From Semisulcospira habei (Eukaryota > Mollusca > Gastropoda > Semisulcospiridae), in assembly GCA_036245525.1 (NCBI GenBank), contig BTPG01000007.1, positions 166,556,976 through 166,620,975 of the forward strand: DNA of 64,000 bases. Reading direction: 5' to 3'. This document shows, piece after piece, positions 41,101-55,797 of this stretch. The notes beneath the pieces were generated by a model. It ran no database searches and had not been told where the DNA came from. It saw only the letters and a program-made list of their open reading frames with translations. Each line of letters opens with the position of its first letter. Position 1 is the first letter of the stretch. A program made the position numbers and the translations under genes.

Positions 41101-43868
41101 GGCGGGGGAGTCTAGGAGTCCCGGAACCCCCCCTTTAGACCCCAAATTCTTAAAAAAAGTTCTAACAAAGTCCCCCTTCCCCCCGTTTGATAGTTTGACG
41201 AGTTTTCACACACGGACAAGCTCTCTATCCTCCCCAACCCCCGTCCCCCAAAAAACAAACAAACAAAAAACAACAACAACAAAAATGTTTTTTTTTTTAT
41301 ATTTTGGCTAGTGGTGAGAGTGTTCCAAGTCATCAGTGGTGCCCTAACGGTCGGCAAGACTACGGAATATAGTTAGATAGATAGATAGAGAGTGTTCACA
41401 CACGCCCCACCTCGAGGTAACTGATCCGCCGCTGAACCAGCCAGCAGCGAACCAACCAACCAGCCAGACGCTCTGCTAGCCGGCAAAACAAACGAACAAA
41501 CGTGTCTGACTACCACATTTTAAAAATGTCTTACCTATTGTGGCACCAATGCTGGCTGTTTGATTGACAGTGAAGACATACGAATTGCTGACGAAGGCCG
41601 GGTTGTTGTCGTTAAGATCCAATATGGACACCGTCACTGTTGCTGTCACTGACAACCCTCCTGTGTCCTCCACCTGCAAGGTCAAATAAAGGTCAACGTG
41701 AAGGACAAGCAAAGGTCAAAGGATAACAGATGTAGGAGCGATATTTTGTTAAATTGCTATTTTATTCCTTTGTAAAAACACTGCGACAGTACCTATCCAA
41801 AGATTTAACCCCCTTGCTGCCGAGAAAAACTGAACATCACCTAACTGCAAGAGGAACAGATCCGCGCGAGACCCCCGGTTGCGGGGGCTCGTGAGGATCT
41901 ATGACTCTTGCTGGAACCACTTTATATCCATGTTCGTTTGGCCGTCGCGGGATCATGACGATGACGTCAGTCAAAAACGCAGTCTGCGTTCACTGGCAGT
42001 AAAGAGGTAAAAGTAGGGACAAAGTCAACGCGACTAGTCCTAACTTTGACGAACATGTTTCGGAAAAGAAGAACAAAGGAAATCATCTGAGGATCTAGGA
42101 CTATGCTTCGTGCATGGGGTCACAACTGCTACGTCCCAGCAGAGAAGAGACTGAACGATTTTTGGTTAGTTCGGGTTTAACGTCCACGACTGAACAATTC
42201 ATTTTCACCCACCTTTATATAGCAGTAAAACGACTGCGCCAGACTAGTATCATCCACGTCATAGTCTGCGTCATATTTCATGATGCCGGTTGTGGAGTTG
42301 ACGGCGATGTAACTACAGCTCCTGGCGCTGCTGCTGTCCAGGCTGTAGGTCAGGCTGTCGCCTCTGTCGGGGTCCGTCGCTTCCATTGTGGGTGCACCGA
42401 ATGATGTACCCGTCTGAAAAATCAAAATCACATGTAAGATTTAAATGATACACGAGACAAATGGTTGTCAATCCAAACTTTACTAACGTGTCGCCGAAAG
42501 GCGCCGATCATGCTGATATAAAGCAATACTACCCGTACTTTTTGCGCAGGTACTCCCAGACAGACCCATTCGGAGAGTGGGCCACAAGTACACTTCCGTT
42601 CAAATGAGGTGCTAAAGCATCTCGTTTGAACAGAAGAGTCCTTGTGGCGCACTCCCAGGCCGGGTCTGAGCTCTGCAAAGGGTACGGGTATGGTTTCTTC
42701 TCGTTAACCTTCGCGAATCGGTAATAAAAACGGTTCTCGTAGCTGGCCCGCAGGCAGGCGAGCGTGGACAAACTGCGAAAAACTTCGGCCCGAGGACCTT
42801 TCACTAACCTGTACCGTTTGCGGCAGTACTCCCCAAAGTACTCGGCGGGTATTCATCAAGTACAAGATGGGCATCTCATTTGAACAGAAATGTGCCTGTG
42901 GCGTACTCCTAAGTGGATCTATCTGGGGAGTAATTAGCATCACATCTAAATAGTAGTGTACTTGCGGAGTACTCCCCGACTGTGTCTGTCTGGGGAGTAC
43001 ATCCTCAAAAGACAGAGGGAGTGACCTTGGCCCATGGCACACATTCTTTGACTCATTGACGTACAAGCACACTGACTAGCTAAATCATATGCGGTGGCTG
43101 GCACATGAGCGATTTGAAAATCACATTAACCCATATAACCCCACGACCGCATTTTCCCAATTTTGGAAGTCTTACCTAACGACCATGTACCAGTTGCACT
43201 AGATGGATTGACCATGATAATTCAAGGGTCGTGCCAGATGAGCTTGGCGCCATTGAATTTTCATGGTCAATCCATCTCCTGTTGTAGAGCGTTGGGGCTA
43301 ACTCACGTAGTACACTTACAATAAGTCGGTAAATTTAATTCAAATCACTCTTGCGGGTAATATTTGCCCGTGAGCTAACACATACCGTTTTTGGCAGTAC
43401 TCACCCGGATAGACCCACTCGGGGAGTACGCCACAAGTACGCTTGTATTCAAATGAGACGCTGCGCGTCGTGGCGGTCCGTGGCGCAGTGGTTAAGGCGC
43501 CTGCCACCAATGCCAAAGGTGCGAGGTTCGATACCGGGTTCCTGCGTCGGACTTTTCTCCTCTGGTAAGTGTCACCGTTAATTCGGGCGGACCGTCGGGG
43601 GTTCTTTCTCCGGGTACTCCGGTTCTTCCACCCCCCACCAACCACACACTTTGGTACCGGTTTCAGGCCACTTTACAAATTTCAAATGCAAGCGATCAAA
43701 AATCTCTGTAACTTCAGTAGCTGAACTGGCCCTTCGTCTGTCTTGTACTGTGTTTGTCTTAAATGGCGTAAATCCGTGTCTGTTACGTGAGTGTTCGTGT
43801 TGGGTTTCAGTTCGCGGCGCTTTGAGTCGATTTGCCCCAAAATTGAGAAAAAGCGCCTATATAATAAC

Positions 43869-43900
<32 letters not shown>

Positions 43901-46900
43901 AAATAGAAATGTGCTTGTGGCGTGGGTTTATCTGCAAAGTACTCCGGCAAATGGTGCGAAAACTCACCGTTCCTTCATTTTGCACAACGCTATAGTTGCC
44001 TTTGAGCAGGACGGGCGATTCGTTGATGTCGGCGATTTGAATAGTCAGCAAGGCGGAGTTGGAACTATCTGTGCCATCGCTGGCCGTAATGTTCACGAGG
44101 TACTGTTTCGCAGTCTCATAGTCCAGGCTTTGTCCTGTCGCAAAGGAAACCGAGACATGGCGGGCTGTGGAATAAAAAGAAAAGAAGCCATGGGTGACAG
44201 TGTGAAAATATTGAAATGACTAAAAACGCCCCATATTCCATTGCCAGCAAGAGACACAAATTCTCATGAGCCCCTGCGGATGCAGGGGCTCATGAGAATT
44301 TATGCTTCTTGCAGATGGAAAAGGCTTGCTGAAGGGAAGTTCTGTTTAAAACAATACTAAAAGCTGAAAGTTAGGTGTCATGGATTTTGAAAAGCTGAAT
44401 CACTCTCCAGGACTGCAGACTGTCAGCCATGAAAATGGTTGATATCCGTTACAATTTCTTATTCGCACGACAGCTGTGTCGTACAGCGACCAGAAACATG
44501 TTTATCAGGGTTTTTTTTTAAATATTTTTTTTTTATGTCGGCAGTGTCTTGTGGGATTGGGGTGGGGGAGTTGACTGATTAGTTCGGAGTTTAACCCATT
44601 TAACCACAAGGCCTCATTTTCCGAACTGTGGAAGTATCACCTAAAGACTATCTACTAGTTAATAAAAATAATAATAATTACGGTATTTATAATGCGCTTA
44701 TCTTATAATAATTATAACTCTAAGCGCGCACTCACAACTCGCGCACGCATGCGCACGCTTTAGACAATGACTTGCGTACCACAAACAGTGGAATACATTA
44801 CGACGGTCAGCTTGGGGTGGGGAGTGTGGTGATATAGTGCTAAAACTGTTGAAAGAGGTGAGTTTTGAGGGCGGACTGGAAGGAGGAGAGAGAGAGTGTT
44901 TCTGACGGAGAGAGAGTGTTCCAGATGGATGGACCGTAGACGGAGAAGGAGCGGGGGCCGAAAGTGTTAAGTTTGGTGCGAGGGATGTGGAGGCGGAGAG
45001 GGTCAGAGGCAGAGCGGAGGGAGCGGGAAGGTGTGTAGGGGTGAAGTAAGTTGGAGAGATAGGCAGGAGCGCAGTTGTTCAGGGATTTGTAGCAGAGAGA
45101 CAGAATTTTGTATTGGATGCGTTGGGGGATGGGGAGCCAGTGAAGGAGTTTGAGCAGGGGTGTGACGTGGTCGGATTTTTTCTTTCTGAGGACGAGGCGG
45201 GCAGCATTGTTCTGAACGCGTTGGAGAGTGAAAATGGTGGAGTGAGGGAGGCCGGAAAGGAGAGAGTTGCAGTAGTCGATGCGAGATAAGATGAGAGAGA
45301 CAGCAAGTTTGGTGGCAGCTTCGGTAGTGAGGTATTTTCTGATCTGACTGATGCGGCGGAGGTGGAAATAACATGCCTGGGCCGTGGCGGAAACGAAGCT
45401 GGTCATGGACAGAGAGGAATCGAGGATAACGCCGAGGTTCTTGGCCGAGTCAGAGAGGGAGATGGGGGTGCTATCGAGTTGCCGGCGAAGGCTTGACCAT
45501 GATAATTCAAGGGTAGTGCCAGATGAGCTTGGCGCCTTCAGGCGCCAAGCTCATCTGGCACTACCCTTAAATTATCATGGTCAAACCATCTCCTGCTGTA
45601 TTGCGTTGGGGCTAAATGGGTTAATGTCCGAGGCACCGGAGTGATTATGGACCGTCCTAACGAGCGGCTTATGGGGGACAGGGACAGCCACCGCCAGTGC
45701 GGTAGAACCTGAACACTAATCAATTCAGGAGCACTCAACTGTACCCCTTTTAATTAATCAGGACCTTTCAACGAACATGCTACCGAAGTGGGGGGTGAGG
45801 GGTGGGGGGTGGGGGGGGTGAGGGTGGGGGGTTGGGAGGGGGGGGGGGAGGGTAATGTGGTCGGGTCGGGAAGTTACTTTCCGTTGGAGACAGTTACACC
45901 TTGAATGTGCTAAATGACGTGAGCATAAAGAGTTATCACTGGAGAAGAAGTTTACAGTGCCTTCGCTGTCAAGAAGAACTATCTTCTTTGTTTGGTCAGA
46001 CACTGATTTATTCACTACTCACTAATGTTACCAATGGAGAGGGGGTTTACACTGCACTGGAGAAGAAGTTTACAGCGCCTTCGCTGTCAAGAAGAACTAT
46101 CTTCTTTGTTTGGTCAGACACTGATTTATTCACTACCCACTCATGTTACCAATGGAGAGGGGGTTTACACTGCCCTCACTTTCAAGAGGTGCTGTCTGTT
46201 TTGTTAGATCCGATTCTGATTTATTCACTACTCACTGGAGTTATCGATGGAGAAGAGGTTGGCCCCGGTGGTGGGTGTGTAGGTGGCACTGAAGGTGAAA
46301 CTGGTATCGCCGTCGCTGTCGTAGATGGAGATGGTGAAGATAGCGGTTGACGATGCTGTGTTCTCGGCCACCTGTACGGTGCTGGGTAGGTTGGTTAAAA
46401 CTGGGGCATTGTTCAGTCCTGCAATATGACACACACACGCGCAAAGAATGCATCCGGTGATCTTCGGGTGTTAAAAAAAGTGCCAAATTTGTTGTTGGTG
46501 ATTTTCAAGATTCTATATTCCTTTGTCCTCGTTATGAAACTTAACCCATTTAACCCCAAGGCCGAATTTCCCAAATTTTAGAGGTCTCACTTAACAACTG
46601 TGTACCTGTTGCAGGATAGATCTACCATGATAATTCAAGGGTAGTGCCAGATTAGCTTGGCGCCTGATGGCGCCAAGCTTATCTGACATTACCCTTCAAA
46701 TTTTCATAATCGATCCACATCTTGATGTTGTGCATTGGGGCTAAATGAGTTAACATAAAATTAAACAGCAATGATAATAAAACACGTAATTCAATTTTAT
46801 ATTGAAAATTAGATTTCAGGTAACAATACACTCTGATAAATCAGTTATGTAGTAAATTAATCATACAACGCTATCCAGAAACATCATTGTATCAACAATG

Positions 46901-49900
46901 ATTCAAGACTGGATGTTTACTGGGCAGCAAATGTCAGTGAAGGACCCCGCCGTAGCAACTAAATAATCTGGACATTCGCAATGATGCGTTTTATATCCTC
47001 CAAAAACTGGAGGGTTGGGGTCATTTAGAGTTAATTTTCCAGGTAAAATTCAAAGTATGCTAGGCGCGATTTAGGTTTCTCACGTGACCGCCATACAATA
47101 CCTGAGGGCATACAAAACTGTGCTGCGAAAGTAAAGGCGAGGAAAGAAAATGCATGTGCATAACTAGTTGTGAACATACCCGTAACATATACAGTCAGTC
47201 TGTGGGCTGCAGTCGCGTGGTAGCCATCAGTAGCTGTTATGTCCAGCTCGTAAACGTAGTCTGTAGTGCCTACAAGACTGGATGACAGCAAAATAACACC
47301 GGCTGAAACAAAGAGACAGATAAAAGCGAACAATAAAACATCCGCCAAAAATAAATATGAAGGTATGTGATTTTGGGACTCTTGGCCTTAACCCATTTAA
47401 CCCCAACACACTACAGCAGGAGACGGATCGACCATGATAATTCAAGGGTAGTGCCAGATTAGCTCGGCGCCTGATGGCGCCGAGCTAATCTAGCACTACC
47501 CTTGAATTATCATGGTCAATCCGTCTCCTGCAAAAGGTACATAGTGTTAGATGACACCTCCAAAATTTGGGAATGGGGGCCGTGGAGTTAAAGGTCCAAA
47601 CTTGACCGTGAATGTTCCGGAACGGTGCCAGATACTGCGATAGCGTGTTACAAAAATTCCCCTCGGGGACAATACAGTATTGTCTTCTTTACAGTTATTT
47701 TCCCCAGGACCAAGCATCTCAACACAGTCACAAAACTGTCTGCAACAGATACTGCTGACAGTATGTGTTTTTGCGATATTATTTTTATTTTAAAATAATA
47801 TAACAAACAGCCTTTGCGTACTAACTTAGAGCTTTATGATGTAAGTACAATGCCAAAAGTCGAAATTCATCGTTTGGAGGGTGTATTGTTTGTGTACCCG
47901 AGTCGCGGATTTATCATCTGCATCGGCCTTGTTTTGAATTAATATGCATATTTATGAGCCTACGTCAGAAGGCAGAACCCAGCCGACTGCGGTGTATCGC
48001 AATACTGTAGGTCACGAGGTCATCGGTGTGGTGTGCATACCGTGTGTGTCAGTGTACACCGCGTTTACTGATGTTCTTAAGCATCCATTTGACGTAATTT
48101 TTCACGAGAAAGTAGAATAAAAATTCTATGATACTCGCTATGCTGTCAAAATCACAATGCGGGTTCCGCTCGACCTGCTTGGTAATAGTATTGTACTAGT
48201 AACGATCGCGCGTACACTGACTAGTAGTGCACCGAGGGCTTGCAAACACTGCGAGCGTGCCCCTCCACGGTGCCTAGTTTGACCTTTGATCCAATACCCC
48301 TCGGAAACAGGCACAGTCTTCCATAATTGAAACAAAACATTGGTATTTATACCCACCTTTTGCACTGCAGTCAATTTCACTACGAAAATAACTTTAAAAT
48401 CTTTTGAAATCAGTAAGAGATAAATCAGTCTACTGATCGTGAATTCTGACAATCACTAGCGCACGCGGAACAATAGGAAGATCGACAAAGACCGTATATT
48501 ACTCACTGATTCAGCAGGAAAGAGACAAATCAGTTCTAGGTGGGCGGTCAACGGCCAAGCTCTTGCTTTAGCTTTGCCAGATGTTCACTATTCCCTTGTC
48601 CGATATCAGTTCTACTTTGGGGTATCTTGTCTCTCTTCCTCTTTCTTCTCTTCAATTCCGAGTCTGTCATTGTCAGCGCGAGTCGATGATACTGACTTTT
48701 CTTCGCTGGTTCAGTCATCCGCCATCTTGTCTCTGATTGGTTATAATTATGCAGATGACCTAAGGTCGTATGGAATAGTTATGACGTCAGCTGCCATCGT
48801 CTATCTGAAGCAATCTTTTCTTGGCGTTCAGTCACAAGATTCCGGTGGGCCTCTTTTCGCTTTGAACGGGCGAAAGAAAGCATTTGGTGGGACAATAGGT
48901 TGGTCACTGTTTAAGTGGGTATGTATACTGAACCCCAGTAAAAGTTTTTGCAAACTGAAGCATTAAAAAAGGTCGGGCGTGCCCCTTTAAGTCTCTTTAC
49001 ACTTTTTCTCATTGGCCTGGGTCTATTTGATTTTTCCCCTGGTCGTCCGTTCTCAAGGCAACGGGAGTCCCCTTGTCACATAATACCAAGATAACATGTG
49101 ATAAGTAGACTCCCGGCTTATTACATGATACGATGACAACGTTACTCGCTGAGCAAAGCGTTCTTCCCCAAATAAATCTTTTGCCAATCACATTTCTCGG
49201 TACAAACACACCCTAATCTTCACTCAGTCAAGCCTCTGAACAAAAATATGCCAATAAATAAATAAGTTAGGGGGCTACACAACAAACAGAACTATATGTA
49301 AGTGTTCTGTGATAGCGCTGATACCGCTGGTCACAAAACATAACTGAATAAGTTGGATAATATCAACAACAGGAAAATTCAACTGAAGCGAAGGCCCTAT
49401 CACGTAGTGACCGTATTCGAAATGGCGAAGAAACAAAAAGCTGAATAAATAAAAATTGAGGGTGTTTACGCAACCAAATAACTATATGCACGCGTTGTGT
49501 TCGGCCTATATTACCAGTCTGATACAAAAGAATGACTGAAAATGTGTTAAATTAAAAGAAATTCTAAAGACTCTCCTCTCCCCAACACACACAGCAAAGA
49601 AGAACACCCGTCCGCTTTTTCCACCTATTTTCCGACAAAATCCAAACTCTGCGCAACACACTCGACACTCTGCCTTCTCCGCCTTGCCCTCCCGACACCC
49701 CCTTTTCCGGCACCCCCATCTCGTCCTTCCGGCCCGTCTCTCAGGACAATGAAGTCCTCAAGACCATAAAGTCCATACCTCTCAAAACCTGTGAGCTAGA
49801 CCCTCTCCCAGCTTCTCTCTACCGGGACGGCCTTCCAAAACTTCTGCCATTCATTACCGACATCATCAACACATCTCTAGAAAACGGCTCCGTCCCTGAT

Positions 49901-52900
49901 ATCTTCAAGTCCGCCATCGTCCGTCCTCTCCTCAAAAAACACAACCTCGACCCAACGAACTCAAAAACTATCGCCCAGTCTCCAATCTCTCTTTCCTGTT
50001 CAAGCTTCTTGAGAAGGTCGTTCTCAACCAGCTCAACCTCCACCTCGCCGACAACAACCTCCTCAGTCCCTTCCAGTCTGCCTATCGCAAACATCACAGC
50101 ACTGAAACAGCCCTTCTACACATCCTTAACGACCTGCTTCTCTCCACCGACTCGGGCAACATCTCCCTTCTTACGCTACTCGACCTCTCTGCCGCCTTCG
50201 ACACTATAGACCACTCTAACCTCCTCCACCGCCTTTACCACTCCTTTGGAATCACTGACTTCGCTCACTCCTGGTTTCTCTCCTACCTCTCCGACAGACA
50301 GCAGTCCGTCACCATCGACGGCGTCTCCTCCAACCCAGTCACGCTCTCCTGCGGAGTTCCACAGGGGTCCGTCATGTGCCCGGTCCTTTTCACACTTTAC
50401 ACCTCTCCCCTGTCCAACATCATCCAAAGAAGTACCCAACGGAGAAAGAAACACGCTTAGAAAAGACGGGTACAACACAGTTTATTAATATTTCGGGTAA
50501 ATACCCTTTGTCAAAATAGACAAACAAACAAACAGAGAGATTAGCCGCTACTTATCTTCATTGGCAGAAGGAATGTGGAAACTGAGTTGAGTTGCCACAT
50601 TCCTTCTGCCAATGAAGATAAGTAGCGGCTAATCTCTCTGTTTGTTTGTTTGTCTATTTTGACAAAGGGTATTTACCTGAAATATTAATAAATTGTGTTG
50701 TACCCATCTTTTCTAAGCGTGTTTCTTTCTCCGTTGGGTACTTCTTTGCATATTACACGCTTGGCAGTCACCTTTTTGGTCTGGATTGCAACATCATCCA
50801 GTCTCACCACATACACCACCACCTCTACGCTGACGACTCACAACTACTAGACAAAGACAAACTCACAACACTCAGTCACTACTACTCGCACGGCTGACTG
50901 CTACGAAGACGTGAAAAACTGGATGACAGCAAACAAGCTTAAATTGAATGACGACAAAACGGAAGCCATGCTGGTAGGCACTCGCCAGAAACTTTCCCAG
51001 CTCCCTCCCTCCCTCCACCTTCAACTCGACAGCACCCCCATCTCCCTCTCTGACTCGGCCAAAAACCTTGGCGTTATCCTTGATTCCTCTCTTTCCATGA
51101 CCAGCTTCGTCTCCACCACGGCCCAGGCATGCTACTTCCACCTCCGCCGCATCAGTCAGATCAGAAAATACCTCACTACCGAAGCTGCCACCAAAGTTGC
51201 TGTCTCTCTCATCCTATCTCGCATCGACTACTGCAACTCTCTCCTTTTCGGCCTCCCTCACTCCACCACTTTCACTCTCCAGCGCGTCCAGAACAATGCT
51301 GCCCGCCTCGTCCTCAGAAAGAAAAAATCCGACCACATCACTCCCCTGCTCAAACTCCTTCACTGGCTTCCCATCCCCCAACGCATCCAATACAAGATTC
51401 TGTCTCTCTGCTACAAATCCCTGAACAACTGCGCTCCCGCCTATCTCTCAAACTTACTTCACCTCTACACTCCTCCCCGCTCCCTCCGCTCCGCATCCGA
51501 CCCTCTCCGCCTCCACATCCCCCGCACCAAACTCAGCACTTTCGGCCCCCGCTCCTTCTCAGTATACGGTCTATCAGGGCCGGACCTGGGAAAAGTCGAT
51601 GGGGGGGGGGGGGTTACAGATTCAGTATAAAGCGAAGGCGCGAAGCGCCGAGCCTTCTAGGGGGGTCCGGGGGCATGCCCCCCCGGAATTTTTTTTTTTC
51701 AAGGATGCAAAATGGTGCAATCTGGTGCAATCTGAGCCTTGAAAAAGCCATTTGTGATGGTCTGGGGACTTTGAGCTTTTTGAACAATCGAACTGACAAA
51801 CTCTGGGGTACAAAAATTATCACCTGCCCCTCCCTTAAAAAAAAACACCCACACCCACACCCACACACACACACAAACATTTATTTATCAACAGAGATGT
51901 TTTGTATACTATTATTATTCACTACTTTTCGTTGATCGTTAACGGTATAAAGCTTTACCTTGTAGTTTATGAACATCAGGGCCCTGCTTTCACTTCAGTT
52001 CAGTCTTGCTGCACTAGGTTCCTCGGCATTAGTACCATTTGTGAATTGTATCTTCTGGCAAAACAGTTCACTGCCTCTTTGAAGTCAATATCAACATCCC
52101 TGTGCACTTTCAGTAAAGCAAGTGCATTGAGTCTCTGTTGCCCCATTGTAGAGCGCAGGTAGTTTTTCAGGTTGCGCAACTGACTGTTTGAACGCTCACA
52201 CTCGGCAGTAGTGACAGGCAGGGTGCAAAGGTTCTTTAGCATGATGAACAGGTTGGGATAAAAATCCCTGTCACAGTGTTTCAGTGCTTCTGATGCCGTG
52301 GATGGGATGATAGCTGTCGCATTCTCAGCAGCACTTCGCCATTTGCAAACCCACCGTTGGTATTCTGCATCAAGGGTAGCGTTGTCTGGTAGGTCAGACT
52401 CCCACAACATTGCCAATGTCTTCACCCCTTCTGGAACCTGCATGAAACCATCCTGGTTGTCTATTAAAGTGCTTGGCACCAGACAGAGACCATCAACTGC
52501 TAGGTCAGCATTTTTGAACCTCGAGTCCAATTCGGTTGACAGGTGTTCCAAGAAAGGAATGGCAATGCTAATCTTGAAATATTCTTCTGGAGTGGCCGCA
52601 GGTTGGTTGTCACGGAGAGTCTGGCGGGATGCTTGACGCTTGACGAGGAACAACAACATCAGTTGTCAAAGCATTTGCCATTTTGCTGACTTCACCAAAC
52701 GAACGCTGTGTCGACATCTCTTCTAATAGAAGACATGCAGTTACTGACCTCTTTGATTTCCCTGTAGGCATCGACAACATCTTTTGTTCTTTTCTGGAGC
52801 TTCACTGTCAAGGGTTTTAAGTAACGCAAACAATTGCGGACGACAACGAGTGCAACGAGGAAAACACTGCTGCTCAAGGTGTGGAGAAAGCCAGTTGCCT

Positions 52901-54441
52901 TGGTCAATGTCTCACTGTCCCAATTGTCACTGTCTTCACACATTTGTCCCAAACAGTCGTGAACAACCAGGAAGAGAGATGTGTAAACCTCCAGTGCTTC
53001 ATGTTTTTCTACCCATCTTGTTCTGCACAGATCAACAAGCTTTGTCTTTGTCGTGTCAGGCTGAGATGCTTCGATGGTATCTTCAAGTTTTCGTTGTCTC
53101 TTTGGAGAGTTTGAGAAAAACAGTGACAGTTCCCTCAGTGCTCCCATCATGTTCTTCACTGCAGGCAAGCCGCATGCTTTTACAATGCAGAGACTCAAGC
53201 TATGGGAAGCACAGTGAAAGTACAGTGCTTTGTTGTTCCTTGCTTGAAAACGTGCATGCACTCCTTTAAACTTTTCTGCCATGTTTGCGGCCCCGTCATA
53301 ACCTTGTCCTCTAACATTGTTGAAATCAAGCCCCCACAAGCCCAGACACTCAACAATCTTGTTGTAAAGTGTTTCACCTGTGGTATCTCTGCACTGGACA
53401 AAAGCCAGGAACTCTTCACGAACTTTCAGACTTCCATCGACGAATCTCAATATAATTGAAAGTTGTTCCCAGTTTGAGCTGTCTGTGACTTCGTCAGCAA
53501 GCACGGTAAACTGTTTTGCTGCAATAATTTCTGCAAGAATCTTGTTGCGGATCTGATCACCAAGAACCTCTATCAGTCTGTTTTGTGTACTTTTTGAAAT
53601 GTATGTGGCCTTCTTATCGCATGTATCTAGATGTTTCCGGAGAGTTTCATCTCCTGCATTGATGCACAGATTCAAAAGGGCATTAAAATTGCTTCTGTTC
53701 TCACTCTGAAGAATGCCATCATCACAGTTGCCCCTCAGAGCTAACCCCTGTCTTCCACACACTTCAACAATCCTGAAGAGGCTTGTCAGAACTTGTCGAT
53801 TTGCAGCGATGTTTTCTGCATTTTTCTGATTGATTTCACTGGCGATGCTCTGCTCTGGTTTATCCATGATTGTCAAAAACTGCTCTCCATTTGCCATTGC
53901 ATCTTTGTGGTATTGTAATAACGAGTGCTTTTTGATCTGATCACAGGCTTTATTCCAGTTCTTGCATGGCGTCTTCACAAACTTGCCCAGGTTTTCAGTA
54001 GACTTTGCAAATAATAGGCAATACTTGCAGTAAGCCCCATCCTCGAAAGGAGAATACACAAGCCAGGAGTACTTTTGCAACCACTCATGCTGAAATTTTC
54101 GGTTCTTGTTGTTTATCACTGTTGTTGGAAACTGAAAACCAGGTGATGGTCTCCAGTGTTGCCTTAGAAGATGCTCCTTGTCACGGCTTGACAGTGAAAC
54201 GACTCGCGTGTGTTTCTTGAAAACTTCACCAAAATCGATATTTTTGTTGCTGGTGATCTGAGAGGAGAAATCTGAAGAGTCAGAAAGCAGGCTCATATCA
54301 GGCTGGTTGGTCATTGGCATGGCAGAGGATTCAGAAAGCAGGCCCCCGGCAGGCTGATCAATGCTTGAGGAGGAGTCTGAAATACAAATAAAAGTTGGGT
54401 CTATGAGAAGTCTGAAATACTAAAACGATTGTGTGTGTACC

Positions 54442-54539
<98 letters not shown>

Positions 54540-55144
54540 GAACAATGAACCTTTATTTTCCAACGGTAGAAGTTATTGGTAACAGGACCAGTTTTCAAAC
54601 TTGCCGTTGCTACATCTACTACATAAGTGACATAGACATGTAAACATACACATACCACACACTGCTGCATGCACTGCTGCATTCGCTTACGCACGCACGC
54701 ACGCACCACGCACATACACACACACATACCCACACACGCACTCAGGTACGCACGCATGCACATCACAACTCGCGCATGCACGCACGCACACACACACACA
54801 CTCATGTACACCGCAATTCAGTACGCATGCACACACGCACGAACACTCACACACACACACACACACACACACACTTACACACGCACGCACTCAGGCACAT
54901 ACGCACAAAAACAAACACACGCTCTCGGACACGCACTCCAGACATTCCTACCCGCATACGCGTACGCACAAAATTATAAAATGAGTAAAAATACAAAGTA
55001 AAGCAATAAACAAAGAATCATTAAGTACATTAAAGTTCATACAGCAAGGGCAAATGTGTATGCAGGTGCTATCTCCCCCCCCCCCCTCTCTCTCTCTCTC
55101 TCACGCCGACACACACACACATACACACACACACAGCATGCACG

Positions 55145-55228
<84 letters not shown>

Positions 55229-55279
55229 CACACATACTGAGAGAGAGAGAGAGAGAGAGTGATCAGAGAGAGAGAGAGA

Positions 55280-55324
<45 letters not shown>

Positions 55325-55761
55325 AACAAGATAATTACATTTAAAGCATATATATGTCTTCGTTTACACACTTCAGTCAAGCTTAGATATATATTTATGA
55401 TCTGAAATAACAGCTTTTCTTTTTAGACCCCTCCCCCCAAATGATGGACAAAATCTTTGCTACCTTATGACTCGTAGAGTCTTCTTAGGCTAATGATAGC
55501 CAATGGAACACACCAGTCATTTTGTTTAATATTAATTATTAAATTGAAACACTCAATCACGTATCAATTTCAGGTTGTATTTAATTTAATTTTTTTTTTG
55601 AGAGGGGGGGGGGGGGGGGGGGCGGGGCAGTAAATTACTCACCAACACTGCTTTTACTTGTTCCCATGTCACTGTTTCGAACTCCACTGCCAGTGGTCTC
55701 ACTTTGGGTTGATTTTTGTCTCTTTCGAGGAACTGCATCATCTGCCGTTTAGAAAAACAAC

Positions 55762-55797
<36 letters not shown>

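Noticed and set aside
43485..43560. Functional tRNA gene
   Set aside because: Boxes A and B are present but the acceptor stem does not close, and the SINE body follows directly.
48574..48966. 130-codon plus-strand frame
   Set aside because: No motif, no splice context, low-complexity start, lies inside an intron of the cadherin gene on the other strand.
54401..55344. Several open frames with runs of Thr-His or Cys-Val and Ser-Leu
   Set aside because: They are translations of CA, GT and GA microsatellites within the hAT intron and have no other support.
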